Origin: Bradyrhizobium sp. CIAT3101 | GTDB taxonomy: Bacteria > Pseudomonadota > Alphaproteobacteria > Rhizobiales > Xanthobacteraceae | Assembly (NCBI RefSeq): GCF_029714945.1 | Contig: NZ_CP121634.1 | Span: 6,593,001-6,657,000 of the forward strand | Length of the DNA stretch: 64,000 nucleotides | Direction of reading: 5' to 3' | Shown: in pieces, positions 41,820 to 51,133 of the stretch | Layout: the number at the start of each line of letters is the position of its first letter | Numbering within the stretch: the stretch's first letter is position 1 | Notes under the pieces: model-generated | Database searches by the model: none | Told to the model about the DNA's origin: nothing | The model's input: the letters and a program-made list of their open reading frames with translations, nothing else | Position numbers and translations under genes: made by a program

Positions 41820-43364
41820 TCATTCCAGCCAGGTGTTCGAGACGTCGATCACGCCGTTATAGATCTTCGGGAAGCCCTTCAGCCTGGCGCTCGACAGCGC
41901 ATAGTAGGTGTTCTGGAAGGTCCAGAACCAGATCGCCTCCTTGTTGATCAGGCGGCTGATCGCGCAATAATCCTCGGTACGCTGAGCGACATCGGCGGTG
42001 ACGCGCGAATGGTCGAGCAGCTTGTCGAGCTCCGGATTGGAGAAGCCGGCGAGCGCGACCGGGCTGCCCGTGCGAAAATTCGCGTACATCTGCGGATCGG
42101 GGTCGGCGAGATCGACGATGCGCCACGGCGTCAGCTGGAACTGGCGCGAGAAGGCGCGCGAGGGAATCGTCGCCTGGTCGACCTGGTCGATCTCCATATT
42201 GGCGCCGGCCCGTTTCCAGAATTGCTGGAGCACCTGGCCGATCACGCGGCCGCGCGGCGTTGCCGTCGCCAGCATCTTGAAGTCGACCGGCTTGCCGTAA
42301 TCCTTGAGCAGCGCCTTGGCCTTCTCGAGGTCGTAAGGCAGCGCGCCGTCGTCCTTGCATTTAACCCAGGAACCGTCGCCGTAAGGGTTGGTCGCCGGAC
42401 GGCTCAGTCCGTTGCTGATCGCCTGCGACATCTTGGGTCGGTCGATCGACATCACCAGCGCCTGCCGCACCCGGACGTCGTCGAACGGCGCCACCTTGGT
42501 GTTGAAGGCGTAGACCTGCGCGCCCGAGCCCTTGTAAGTGTGCACGGTCAGCTTGGAGTCCTTCTGCGCCTTCAGGATATTGTCGGAGTCGTTTTCGTCG
42601 TCCCAGATGATGTCGACCTCGCCCGATTGCAGCGAGGCGAAGCGCGACTGCGCGTCGGGCAGCGGCTTCAGGACGATGCGGTCGAGATAGGGATGGCCCT
42701 TGTTCCAATAGTCGGGGTTCTTCTCCAGCACCATGCGATCGCCGGCGGTCCATGATTTCAGGATGTAGGGACCGGTGCCGACAGGGTTGCGGTTATAGTC
42801 GTCGCCCTTGGTTTTCCACGCCGTCGGCGACTGCACCACGTTGTTGGTGCTCTGGATGCTCATCGTCGCCGGCAGGTTCACGGACGGATCGCTCAGGTTG
42901 TAGACGATGGTGTATTCGTCCGGCGCCAGCACCTCCTTCACGGTGGTGATGTAGAAGGCGCAACGGCACTTGTTGGCCGGATCCTTCTGCCGGTCGAAAT
43001 TCGCCTTGAAGGCTTCCGCATTGAACGGCGTGCCGTCGTGGAATTTCACGCCCTTGCGCAGCTTGAAGGTCCAGCTCTTGTAGTCGTCGGAATGCGTCCA
43101 GGATTCCGCAAGCTTCGGCGCAGCCTCGCCCTTGTCGTCGAGCGTCGTGAGCGTGTCGAAGATCAAGGCCGCCGCGGTGTAGCCGGAGGAATCGAAGACG
43201 CCGACCTTGAGCGGATCGAAGCCCGGAATATCCAGCTCCTGGCCGACGGTGATGCTGCCGCCGGCCTTCTGCGCCTGCACCGGATGAGCCAGCGGAAGGA
43301 ACGCAAATGCCGCAACAAGGAAAATCGGCGCGCGCTTGCACGCCGCGGCAGCAATGTTCGTCAT
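41820..43364 (-). CDS. Extracytoplasmic solute-binding protein, family 5
   Basis: 514-residue periplasmic binding protein. Signal peptide (CKRAPIFLVAAFAFLPLAHPVQA), SBP_bac_5 fold with WTFKLRKGVKFHDGTPFNAEAF and YNRNPVGTGPYILKSW. Start ATG 43362-43364 with GGGAGGAACC upstream. The large class-5 pocket accepts peptides, glutathione, opines or other solutes; identity unknown. First gene of the importer operon and 127 bp after the CoA-transferase stop. Confidence 0.93.
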   Translation of the reverse strand: MTNIAAAACKRAPIFLVAAFAFLPLAHPVQAQKAGGSITVGQELDIPGFDPLKVGVFDSSGYTAAALIFDTLTTLDDKGEAAPKLAESWTHSDDYKSWTFKLRKGVKFHDGTPFNAEAFKANFDRQKDPANKCRCAFYITTVKEVLAPDEYTIVYNLSDPSVNLPATMSIQSTNNVVQSPTAWKTKGDDYNRNPVGTGPYILKSWTAGDRMVLEKNPDYWNKGHPYLDRIVLKPLPDAQSRFASLQSGEVDIIWDDENDSDNILKAQKDSKLTVHTYKGSGAQVYAFNTKVAPFDDVRVRQALVMSIDRPKMSQAISNGLSRPATNPYGDGSWVKCKDDGALPYDLEKAKALLKDYGKPVDFKMLATATPRGRVIGQVLQQFWKRAGANMEIDQVDQATIPSRAFSRQFQLTPWRIVDLADPDPQMYANFRTGSPVALAGFSNPELDKLLDHSRVTADVAQRTEDYCAISRLINKEAIWFWTFQNTYYALSSARLKGFPKIYNGVIDVSNTWLE

Positions 43365-43491
43365 GGTTCCTCCCGGGATCCTCGTCCGATGTTTCGGATC
43401 GTGAATGACTCGGGGGCGAGATTGGCGACAAATGCACGCGACGGCAAGAGGAACACGCGAGGTTCGATGCCGCACGCGCAGCGCAATGCGC

Positions 43492-44688
43492 TCAGTTCGC
43501 TGCTTGTGTTTTGCCTGACGGAATTGGCGCGGCGTCGCGAAGGCCGATCTCCTCGCGCAGTTCGTTCGTATGCTCGCCGAGCTCGGCCATGGTCTTGCCC
43601 GGTGTGGTGTCGGCGCCCGTCATCCGGAACGGCAGGTTGATCACCCTGAACGCGCCGCCTCCGTCTTCCACCGACGAGAGCGCCTGCCGGTGCGCGAGCT
43701 GCGGATCGGCGAGAGCTTCCTTGATGGTGCGATAGGCCGAGGCCGGCACGCCGGCTGCGCTCAAAGCCACAAGGCAGGCATCGGTCGTGAGCAGCTTCGA
43801 CCAGGCTTCGACGCCGTCCATCATGTCGGCCCAGTTCTCGCGCCGCGGGGCGTAGGAGGAGAAGCGCGGATCGGAGATCCATTCGGACCGGCCGATCACG
43901 CCCATCAGGGCCTGGAACGTCTTCTCGCTGGCCACCGTGATCATGACATAGCCGTTGGCGGTCTCGGTCGGCCCGAACATCGGACGCGGCGGCGGCTTCA
44001 CCGCGAATTGCGAGCTCTGCAGCTCGATCACCGTCAAGGTCAGCATCGATTCCAGCATGGAGACGTCGATGTGCTGGCCGAGCCCGGTCATGGTGCGCTG
44101 ATAGAGCGCAGACGCAATCGCGCCGAAGCCGTAGGTGCCGGTGACGACATCGGCATGGTAGATGCCGCAATAGTCCGGACGGTTGCGGCCGGGCTGATAG
44201 GCGAGATGCGCCATGTCGTAGCCGGAGGCGGCATGGATCACCGGCGCGTAGGCCGGCAGCTCGGCCGAGGGACCGGTCTGGCCGTAGCCGGAGATCGAGC
44301 AGTAGATCAGCCTGGGATTGACCGGGCGAAGGCTGTCGTAGTCGAGCCGCAGCCGGCGCATCACGCCGGGACGAAAATTCTCGACCAGGATGTCGGCGGT
44401 GGCAACCAGCCGGCGGACCGCCTCCTTGCCGTCCTCGGATTTGAGGTCGAGCACCGCGCTCTTCTTGCCGACATTGAGCTGGCCGAACACGGTGCTGCAG
44501 CCGTTGCGCAGCGGCGGCCGCGTCCGCATCGTCTCGCCGCCATCGGTCTCGATCTTGATGACCTCGGCGCCCATGTCGGCCAGCATCCGCGCGCAATGGG
44601 GGCCGGCGATCGTGGTCGAAAAATCCAGGACACGCAGGCCTGCGAAGGCCTTTGTCGTCGTGTCTTCGTGCTTATCTGGTAGCTGCAT
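43492..44688 (-). CDS. CaiB/BaiF class III CoA-transferase
   Basis: 398-residue family III CoA-transferase. N-terminal GLRVLDFSTTIAGPHCARMLADMGAEVIKIE, LNVGKKSAVLDLKSEDG, VENFRPGVM, and the catalytic Asp in YHADVVTGTYG. It moves CoA between carboxylic acids. It lies upstream of and co-directional with the ABC importer, which suggests the imported solute may be activated as a CoA ester; this is inference. The only Shine-Dalgarno-like AGCAGGG directly abuts ATG 44688. Confidence 0.9.
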   Translation of the reverse strand: MQLPDKHEDTTTKAFAGLRVLDFSTTIAGPHCARMLADMGAEVIKIETDGGETMRTRPPLRNGCSTVFGQLNVGKKSAVLDLKSEDGKEAVRRLVATADILVENFRPGVMRRLRLDYDSLRPVNPRLIYCSISGYGQTGPSAELPAYAPVIHAASGYDMAHLAYQPGRNRPDYCGIYHADVVTGTYGFGAIASALYQRTMTGLGQHIDVSMLESMLTLTVIELQSSQFAVKPPPRPMFGPTETANGYVMITVASEKTFQALMGVIGRSEWISDPRFSSYAPRRENWADMMDGVEAWSKLLTTDACLVALSAAGVPASAYRTIKEALADPQLAHRQALSSVEDGGGAFRVINLPFRMTGADTTPGKTMAELGEHTNELREEIGLRDAAPIPSGKTQAAN

Positions 44689-44883
44689 CCCTGCTTAGTC
44701 CTTGGCCCGCCGCTTAGGAACTATCGATGTTCTCTCTTGTTGGTGCGCCGACCCTAGATGGCGGCGGCTGAGTAGGAAAGTCTTTACCGAACGAACGCGT
44801 CCCGCGGGGGGCTTGAGATATCCAGGGGCAACTGGACCCGATCTTGCATAGCAGCAATCGGGATCGGAAGAGGGCAATCGTTC

Positions 44884-46299
44884 TTGAGGGTCTTATTCGT
44901 CACCACGGAGATGGACGACTTCGTCCGCGTCGGCGGACTCGGTGCCGTTTCCGCTGCCCTCCCCCGCGCGCTCCGCCCCTTCGCCGATATCCGGATCATG
45001 CTGCCCGGCTATCGCGACATCATCGAGCAACTGACGCATATACAGATCGTTGGCCGCTGCCCGGCATTCGCGGAAATGCCCCCCTGCTCGCTCGGCCGGG
45101 CCGCCACCAAGGACGGCCTGCCGGTCTATGTGCTGTTGTGCTCACAACTCTACGACCGTCCCGGCAACCCCTACGGCGACGAGTCCGGGCGCGACTGGCC
45201 GGACAACGACATCCGCTTCGCGCGCTTTGCCTCGGCCGCCGCTGAGCTTGCCATGGGCAAGCTGGACAAGAATTGGGCAGCAGACCTGGTCCATGCCAAC
45301 GACTGGCAGGCCTCGCTCGTGCCGGCCTATCTCGCCTGGCGCGGCGCCAAGCTGCCGTCGATCCTGACCATCCACAATCTCGCCTATCAGGGTCTCTTCC
45401 CGAAGGACTCGCTGCGACGGATCGGCGTTCCCGAAAGCTCCTTCCACATCGACGGCGTCGAGTTCTATGACCAGCTCTCCTTCCTCAAGGCCGGTCTCGT
45501 CTATGCCTCGCACCTCACCACCGTCAGCGGCACCTATGCGCGCGAGATCACCACGGAGGAATTCGGCTGCGGCCTCGAAGGCCTGTTGCGCGTCCGCTCC
45601 GATGCGTCCGAGCTCACCGGCATCCTCAACGGCATCGACGAGAGCTGGGACCCGCGCTCCTGCGCCCAGCTCGCACAACAGTTCGGCGCCGGCGACTGGG
45701 TCGGCAAGAAGGCCAATGCGGATTATGTCCGCAAGCAATTCGGCCTCGCGGTCTCGCGCGGGCCGATGTTCGCGATCGTCGCACGCCTCGTGCACCAGAA
45801 GGGCATCGACCTCGTGCTGTCGGCCGCCGACGAGATCATCGATGCCGGCGGGCAGATCGTGGTCACCGGCTCGGGCGAACCCGCGCTCGAGCAGGCGCTG
45901 ATCGATGCCCATCGCCGCCGCCCCGACGCCATCGGCGTCACCATCGGCTTCAACGACGCGCAGGCGCGCCGCATCTTCGCCGGCAGCGATTTCACATTGA
46001 TGCCGTCGCGCTTCGAGCCCTGCGGGTTGAGCCAGATGTACGCCCAGCGTTTTGGCTCGCTTCCGATCGGCCACCAGACCGGCGGCCTCGCCGAGACCAT
46101 CACCGACGGCGAGACAGGCTTCCTGTTCTCCAGACCCTCGCACGAGTCCTTCCTCGGCGGCGTCCGCCGCGCCTTCTCCGCGTTCATGGCCCACGACCAG
46201 CTCGACACCATGCGCCGCAGCGCCATGGGCCGATCGTTTTCGTGGAGCATCTCGGCGGGGAGCTATAGCGCGCTGTATCGCAGGCTGGCGGCGGTGTGA
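44884..46299 (+). CDS. glgA: Glycogen synthase (ADP-glucose type, GT5)
   Basis: 471 residues starting with TTG at 44884 (reads MRVLFVTTEMDDF), with GAAGAGGGC upstream. GT5 fold: N-terminal domain with VHANDWQASLVPAYLAW and ILTIHNLAYQGLF, C-terminal domain with VARLVHQKGIDLVLSA, SRFEPCGLSQMYAQRFGSLPI and GGLAETITDG. The ADP-glucose-binding KxGGL motif reads RVGGL (Arg15 in place of Lys). No other glg genes are near. Possibly a specialised paralogue; terminal elongation of alpha-glucan is the expected activity. Confidence 0.88.
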   Translation: MRVLFVTTEMDDFVRVGGLGAVSAALPRALRPFADIRIMLPGYRDIIEQLTHIQIVGRCPAFAEMPPCSLGRAATKDGLPVYVLLCSQLYDRPGNPYGDESGRDWPDNDIRFARFASAAAELAMGKLDKNWAADLVHANDWQASLVPAYLAWRGAKLPSILTIHNLAYQGLFPKDSLRRIGVPESSFHIDGVEFYDQLSFLKAGLVYASHLTTVSGTYAREITTEEFGCGLEGLLRVRSDASELTGILNGIDESWDPRSCAQLAQQFGAGDWVGKKANADYVRKQFGLAVSRGPMFAIVARLVHQKGIDLVLSAADEIIDAGGQIVVTGSGEPALEQALIDAHRRRPDAIGVTIGFNDAQARRIFAGSDFTLMPSRFEPCGLSQMYAQRFGSLPIGHQTGGLAETITDGETGFLFSRPSHESFLGGVRRAFSAFMAHDQLDTMRRSAMGRSFSWSISAGSYSALYRRLAAV

Positions 46300-46311
46300 G
46301 GGACACGGGTT

Positions 46312-46448
46312 TCGTGCCCCGGACGCAGCGCAGCGTCTCTTTGACGGTGCGCTGCAGAGCCGGGGCCTATGTCGCGGCGGAGTTCGTGGCCCCTGGGTCC
46401 CGGCTCTGCGCCGCAACGCTACGCGTTGCAGCTTGTCCGGGACACGGA
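46312..46448. repeat. Dispersed palindromic intergenic repeat, family A copy 2
   Basis: Inverted relative to the copy at 4050-4183: CGTGCCCCGGACGC.., GCTGCAGAGCCGGGGCC in the first half and GGTCCCGGCTCTGC.., GTCCGGGACACGG in the second. Between the convergent ends of glgA and the MpaB-like gene. Confidence 0.7.
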
Positions 46449-46464
46449 TGGTAGATTAGAGCCC

Positions 46465-47415
46465 TCACCCCTTCCCGCGCACATCCATCTGGGGCCGGCC
46501 GATCCAGGCGCGGTTGAGACAGCGGATCATCCAGTCGGGCTGTGGCTCGCCGCGGAGCCGGGCCTGCGCTTCCTGATAGGGACCGACATAGCGCAGCCGT
46601 TCCGGCAATCTTGGATAAGCGCGCCGTATCCATCGCAACGCGTTGTCGGCTGACCTCTTGTCGCGCGCATCGAGCTCCAACCCGAAGCCTGTGCGCAGGC
46701 GTTCCGGCAGCATCCGCGCCGTGAGCGCGCGGTACCATCGCGGCGGCCGCAGCCACGGACGCGCCCCGCCAAAAATCTGCGTGGCGATCTCGCGTGCGGC
46801 CGGGCTGACGGTCAGCGTATCCGACCGCGCCATCGCTGCATTGTAAGCCGCAAAGCCGCACCAATCCGCCGGCAGATCATCGCCCGTCAGTCCGAACAAC
46901 GCGCCAAAGGCCCGGCTCTCGGTCCAGTAGCGCTCGCGCTCCTCCGTCGCGAGCGGCGGCAGGACCAGATCGTGCGCCATCAGTGCAGTCTCGACCAGCG
47001 TCGCGTGAACCCAGCGCAGCGAGGGGATGTCGTTGGCAGAGTAGCGCGAGCCCGCCGCGAAGGGACCGACCGTCTCCGGCATCTCGCCGACGATCATCGC
47101 ATGGCGCCGATGCAGCTGGCGCGACGACAGCATGGCGCGGTCGAGCGAGCCGAACACCATGGCAAAGACGATGTCGAAGGTACGATGGAAACGGCCGATC
47201 GGATCGGCAAACGTTTTGGAATGCTCGGCGATGGCGGCAGCGACCCAGGGATGCGCGAGTTGCAACAGCAACGCACGGCCGGCACCGAGAAAGATGACGG
47301 CCTCGCGATCAATCCGCCAGGTCACCGTGTCAGGGCCGAACACGCCGGGCGCCGGTCCCGCCGCATTGGCGCGGACCTGATCGAGGGCCAATTCCAGATC
47401 GTTCCCAGTCACCAC
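46465..47415 (-). CDS. Oxygenase MpaB family protein (DUF2236)
   Basis: 316-residue all-helical protein of the latex-clearing/MpaB oxygenase family that binds haem b or iron. Family blocks: DREAVIFLGAGRALLLQLAHPWVAAAIAEHS, GPFAAGSRYSANDIPSLRWVHATLVETAL and WTESRAFGALFGL. Several conserved histidines (LAHPWV, HRRH, WVHATL) are present. Substrate unknown; oxidative C-C cleavage or protein/peptide maturation is known in the family. ATG 47415 has no obvious strong ribosome site. Confidence 0.85.
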   Translation of the reverse strand: MVTGNDLELALDQVRANAAGPAPGVFGPDTVTWRIDREAVIFLGAGRALLLQLAHPWVAAAIAEHSKTFADPIGRFHRTFDIVFAMVFGSLDRAMLSSRQLHRRHAMIVGEMPETVGPFAAGSRYSANDIPSLRWVHATLVETALMAHDLVLPPLATEERERYWTESRAFGALFGLTGDDLPADWCGFAAYNAAMARSDTLTVSPAAREIATQIFGGARPWLRPPRWYRALTARMLPERLRTGFGLELDARDKRSADNALRWIRRAYPRLPERLRYVGPYQEAQARLRGEPQPDWMIRCLNRAWIGRPQMDVRGKG

Positions 47416-47499
47416 TTGCAGGGCCTCATCGATTGCGGGCGAAAGCCGACGATCCCCAAGGCCTGTGGCAATTCGATGAAGCCGACGATGGCCGTGGCG

Positions 47500-48636
47500 C
47501 TATTCCGCGGCCAGCGGCATCTGGTCGATATGCTCGTGCAGCACCACGCCCGCCAGCGGATCGAATTCGCCGACCCACGGTTGGCGCGCCAACACAGACT
47601 TTGTATGCGCGTAGCCGGCGTCCCAACGCTGCATGATGCCGGACGGGCTGAAATCGACGTCCTTGGTATGGGTCTCGCGATCGAGCTGCGGCGCCAGCAA
47701 CCGCACCACGTGCATGCGCGTCGAGCAGCCATAGCCGATCAGATCTCTCACCGCGGGATCATCGCGCTCGCTCGCGGTCAATCGTGCCGCAAGCTGGTTG
47801 ATGACGTGACGCAGGCGATGAGCCTGCTGCTGGCGCTCGATCTGGCTCGCGATCCGGCTGGAATATTGCACGTCCTTGTGCCGGGTCAGCACCTCGCCCA
47901 TCGTGGTCGGCTCGGCGCCGGCGGGATTCCAGAGATGCACGGAGAAGATCAGCGAATTCCGGCGCGGATTGTCGTCGAACACGGCCTCGGTCGGCGAGTT
48001 CGACAGGATGCCGCCGTCCCAATAGAGCTCGCCGTCGATACGCACCGCCGGAAAGGCCGGCGGCAGCGCGCCCGAGGCCATCACGTGCTTCACCGTCAGC
48101 GCGCAGTCGCGGCTGTCGAAATAGCGCATCTGGCTGGAGCCGACATGCGCAGCACCAACCGTGAGGCGCGGCGCGCCGCAATTGGCGAGGCGGAAATCGA
48201 CGAGCTCGCGCAGCGTGGTCTCCAGCGGCGCAGTCGAATAATAGCCGGCGCGATCGGCGCCGAGCGGATAGGACTCGCCGGCATGCGCCGCCAGATTGGG
48301 CTCGAAGAAGCCGGGAATGCCGTTGGTAACCGTCGACCAATAGGCCAGCTTGTCGTCGAAGCCGGGAACGCCGGTGCGCAGCGGCCAGGCCGGAGCCTGC
48401 TCCATCCGCTTCCAGAATTCCTTCAGGCGCGCAAGCCTGTTTTCCGGCGCGTTGCCGGCGATCAGGCTCCCATTGATGGCGCCGATCGAGGTGCCGATCA
48501 CCCAGTCCGGCTCGATGCCCGCTTCGTGCAGAGCCTGGTAGACGCCCGCCTGGTAGGAGCCGAGCGCACCGCCGCCCTGCAGCACCAGCACGATTTGTCC
48601 CGGCAGGTCCCTGCTCGCCTTGGCGCTATCCTGCAT
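47500..48636 (-). CDS. Patatin-like phospholipase
   Basis: 378 residues from ATG 48636 (MQDSAKASRDLPGQ). Oxyanion-hole glycines VLVLQGGGALGSYQAG, nucleophile GxSxG in IGTSIGAINGSL, and Asp of the dyad in YWDGGILSNSP. Probably a cytoplasmic/inner-membrane-associated lipid acyl hydrolase. The frame is open to a TTG at 48672, but GGAG positioned before 48636 favours the shorter form. Between an MpaB-like gene and ccoS, with no obvious functional link. Confidence 0.88.
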   Translation of the reverse strand: MQDSAKASRDLPGQIVLVLQGGGALGSYQAGVYQALHEAGIEPDWVIGTSIGAINGSLIAGNAPENRLARLKEFWKRMEQAPAWPLRTGVPGFDDKLAYWSTVTNGIPGFFEPNLAAHAGESYPLGADRAGYYSTAPLETTLRELVDFRLANCGAPRLTVGAAHVGSSQMRYFDSRDCALTVKHVMASGALPPAFPAVRIDGELYWDGGILSNSPTEAVFDDNPRRNSLIFSVHLWNPAGAEPTTMGEVLTRHKDVQYSSRIASQIERQQQAHRLRHVINQLAARLTASERDDPAVRDLIGYGCSTRMHVVRLLAPQLDRETHTKDVDFSPSGIMQRWDAGYAHTKSVLARQPWVGEFDPLAGVVLHEHIDQMPLAAE

Positions 48637-48764
48637 GCCCGTCGCACTCCTGCTCCTGAGAGCCTTACGCAAAATCCTCCGGCATTGTTACGCCCGGCAA
48701 CCGTCGGCCGTCCAGCGACCATCGCCCGGAACGGGGTGCAGATACCGGCGGAACCGGCGAAGCG

Positions 48765-48935
48765 TTAATGCTTTGCCGGCACGTCCTGTGGCGGCGGCTC
48801 GTCATCCGCAATGGCGCGCCAGGCGGCGCCGTCGAGATCGTCGTATTGGCCGCTTCGGAGCGACCAGAGGAAGGCGGCAAGGCCGGCAAGACCGAGCATC
48901 AGCGCCAGCGGCACCAGGAAGACGAGTATCTCCAT
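48765..48935 (-). CDS. fixS: cbb3 oxidase maturation protein CcoS
   Basis: 56 residues: MEILVFLVPLALMLGLAGLA membrane helix, then the CcoS signature LWSLRSGQYDDLDGAAWRAI and a hydrophilic tail. CcoS is required for cofactor insertion into CcoN. Its ATG overlaps the fixI stop by one base (TGATG), so it is translated with fixI as the last gene of fixGHIS. Confidence 0.93.
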   Translation of the reverse strand: MEILVFLVPLALMLGLAGLAAFLWSLRSGQYDDLDGAAWRAIADDEPPPQDVPAKH

Positions 48936-51124
48936 CACATGATCTCCCGCGTGCGGCTGCGGGCCCGCAGCGAGTTCAGCATCACCAGGATCGAGGATCC
49001 GCTCATGGCGGCCGCGGCAATCAAGGGCGTCACCACGCCGCTGATCGCGACGGGCACGGCGAGCATATTGTACCCGATCGCAAGCCAGAGGTTCTGCCGC
49101 ATCAGATGCAGCGCGTTTCGCGCGGAATCGATCGCGGCGACGACGGAGCCCAGCGGCCGGCCAAGGAAGACGAGATCGGCGGTGGCCTGGCTGAGATGTG
49201 CAGCCGAAATCGGCGACATCGAGACATGCGCGGCCGCGAGCGACGGCGCATCGTTCATGCCGTCGCCGACCATCAGCACCCTGGCGCCGCGCCGCTTCAG
49301 CTCCTCGATCCGCGCGATCTTGTCGGCCGGCGTGACGCCGGCGCGCCATTCGGCGATGCCGAGCGCGTGGGCCGCCGCAATCACCACGGGCTCGCGGTCG
49401 CCGGAGAGAATCTCGATGCCGATGTGGCGATCCCTGAGCGCGGCAATCACGGCCTGCGCATCCGGACGCAGGCCCTGCCGCACCGACAGGATGAATCTCT
49501 CGTCGCCCCTCCTGAAGGCCACGACGGAGGCTTCGGGATCAAGATCAGCGCCGACCACCAATGCCTCGGCGCCGCAGAAGGACGGTCGGCCGAGACGGAT
49601 CTCGACGCCGTCGACAGTTGCGCGGACGCCCTGCCCCGCCTCTTCAACCGCGCCGACGATTGGCGATTTCGCGCCGGCGGCCTGCGCGACCGCGGCGGCG
49701 ACGGGATGATGGCTCGACAGCGCGAGCCGGCCGGCGAGCCCGAAGATGTCGGCCGGGATATCGGCCGCATTGGTCACGTCGAGATCGGGCAGCGTCAGCG
49801 TGCCGGTCTTGTCGAAGATGACGTGATCGGCTTCGGCGAGGCGCTCGATGGCATCGCCGGAATTGAGCAGCACGCCGGACTTGAACATCGCACCCGAGGC
49901 CACCGTCTGCACGGTCGGAATCGCGAGCCCGAGCGCGCAGGGACAAGTGATGATGAGCACCGCGACGCCGGTGACGATCGCATCATGCCAGCTCGCGCCG
50001 AACACGACCCAGCCAAGGATGGTGATCAGCGCGGTCGCATGCACCACCGGCGCATAGAGCCGCGAGGCGCGGTCGGCGAGCCGCATGTAGCGCGAGCGCG
50101 CCTGCAGAGCATTGTCCAGCAGCCGCGTGATCTCGGCAAGCAGCGTCGCTTCCGACGCCGCCGAGACCCGCACCCGCAGCGCACCGGAAATATTCATCGA
50201 GCCCGCATAGACCGGCGTGCCCTGCTCGGCCGTGACATAGAGCGTCTCGCCGGTGATCAGGCTCTGGTCGATCTCGGAACGGCCCTCGATCACGGTGCCG
50301 TCGACGGCACAGCGCTCGCCGGGCCGCAGCAGCACGATGTCACCGGGATGGATCGCCGCGACCGGAACCTGCGAGATCTCGTCGAGCCCGACGAATTTTG
50401 CCGCCGTTTCCGCCTTCAGCGCGGCGAGATTGCCCGCGACCGCACGCGTCCGCCGCCGCATGTTCTGGTCGAGGAAACGGCCGACCAGCAGGAAGGTCAG
50501 CAGCATGATCGCCGCGTCGAAATAGGCGTGCTCGGCGTGATGGATGGTCTCGACCACGGACATGCCGAGCGCAAGGCACACGCCGATCGAGATCGGCACG
50601 TCCATGTTGGTCGTCTTGTTCGACAGCGCGTGCCAGGCGGAGCGGAAGAACGGCTGGCCGGCATAGGCCGCCGCCGGCAGCGCGATCAGCGCCGACAGCC
50701 AGTGGAAGAAGTCGCGCTGCTCCGGCAGCATGTCCGAGACGTTGCCCGACCACACCGGGATCGACAGCATCATCACGTTCATGGTGGCAAACGCGGCAAC
50801 GCCGAGGCAGCGCAGCAGGAAGCGCGATTCCGCGACCTCGCTCGCCTCTGCACTCTCGGTCTCATAGGGATAGGCCTTGTAACCGAGCTCCTCGAGGCGA
50901 TCGATGAAGCGTGCGGGATCGAGCGCGCCCTCTTTCCATTCCAGCGCGACGCGCCGGTCGGTGAGGTTCACGCGCGCCAGCGTGACGTCGGGAATGGCGG
51001 AGAGGCCGCGCTCGATCTTGGCCATGCAACCCGCACAGTGAACGCCCTCGACCGCGAGATCGATGTGCCGGAGGCCCGTGCCCGCGGCGCGGACGTAGTG
51101 AGAGAAATCGCGTGTCACCTGCAT
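48935..51124 (-). CDS. fixI: Copper-translocating P-type ATPase for cbb3 oxidase (CcoI)
   Basis: 729-residue P1B ATPase. N-terminal HMA domain with metal motif GVHCAGCMAKIERGL, eight membrane helices with the CPC motif ITCPCALGLAIPTVQ, phosphorylation site FDKTGTLTLPD, and hinge VGDGMNDAPSLA. Exports copper for the CuB centre of FixN. Starts 9 bp after fixH stop; third gene of fixGHIS. Confidence 0.95.
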   Translation of the reverse strand: MQVTRDFSHYVRAAGTGLRHIDLAVEGVHCAGCMAKIERGLSAIPDVTLARVNLTDRRVALEWKEGALDPARFIDRLEELGYKAYPYETESAEASEVAESRFLLRCLGVAAFATMNVMMLSIPVWSGNVSDMLPEQRDFFHWLSALIALPAAAYAGQPFFRSAWHALSNKTTNMDVPISIGVCLALGMSVVETIHHAEHAYFDAAIMLLTFLLVGRFLDQNMRRRTRAVAGNLAALKAETAAKFVGLDEISQVPVAAIHPGDIVLLRPGERCAVDGTVIEGRSEIDQSLITGETLYVTAEQGTPVYAGSMNISGALRVRVSAASEATLLAEITRLLDNALQARSRYMRLADRASRLYAPVVHATALITILGWVVFGASWHDAIVTGVAVLIITCPCALGLAIPTVQTVASGAMFKSGVLLNSGDAIERLAEADHVIFDKTGTLTLPDLDVTNAADIPADIFGLAGRLALSSHHPVAAAVAQAAGAKSPIVGAVEEAGQGVRATVDGVEIRLGRPSFCGAEALVVGADLDPEASVVAFRRGDERFILSVRQGLRPDAQAVIAALRDRHIGIEILSGDREPVVIAAAHALGIAEWRAGVTPADKIARIEELKRRGARVLMVGDGMNDAPSLAAAHVSMSPISAAHLSQATADLVFLGRPLGSVVAAIDSARNALHLMRQNLWLAIGYNMLAVPVAISGVVTPLIAAAAMSGSSILVMLNSLRARSRTREIM

Positions 51125-51133
51125 GGCGAGACC

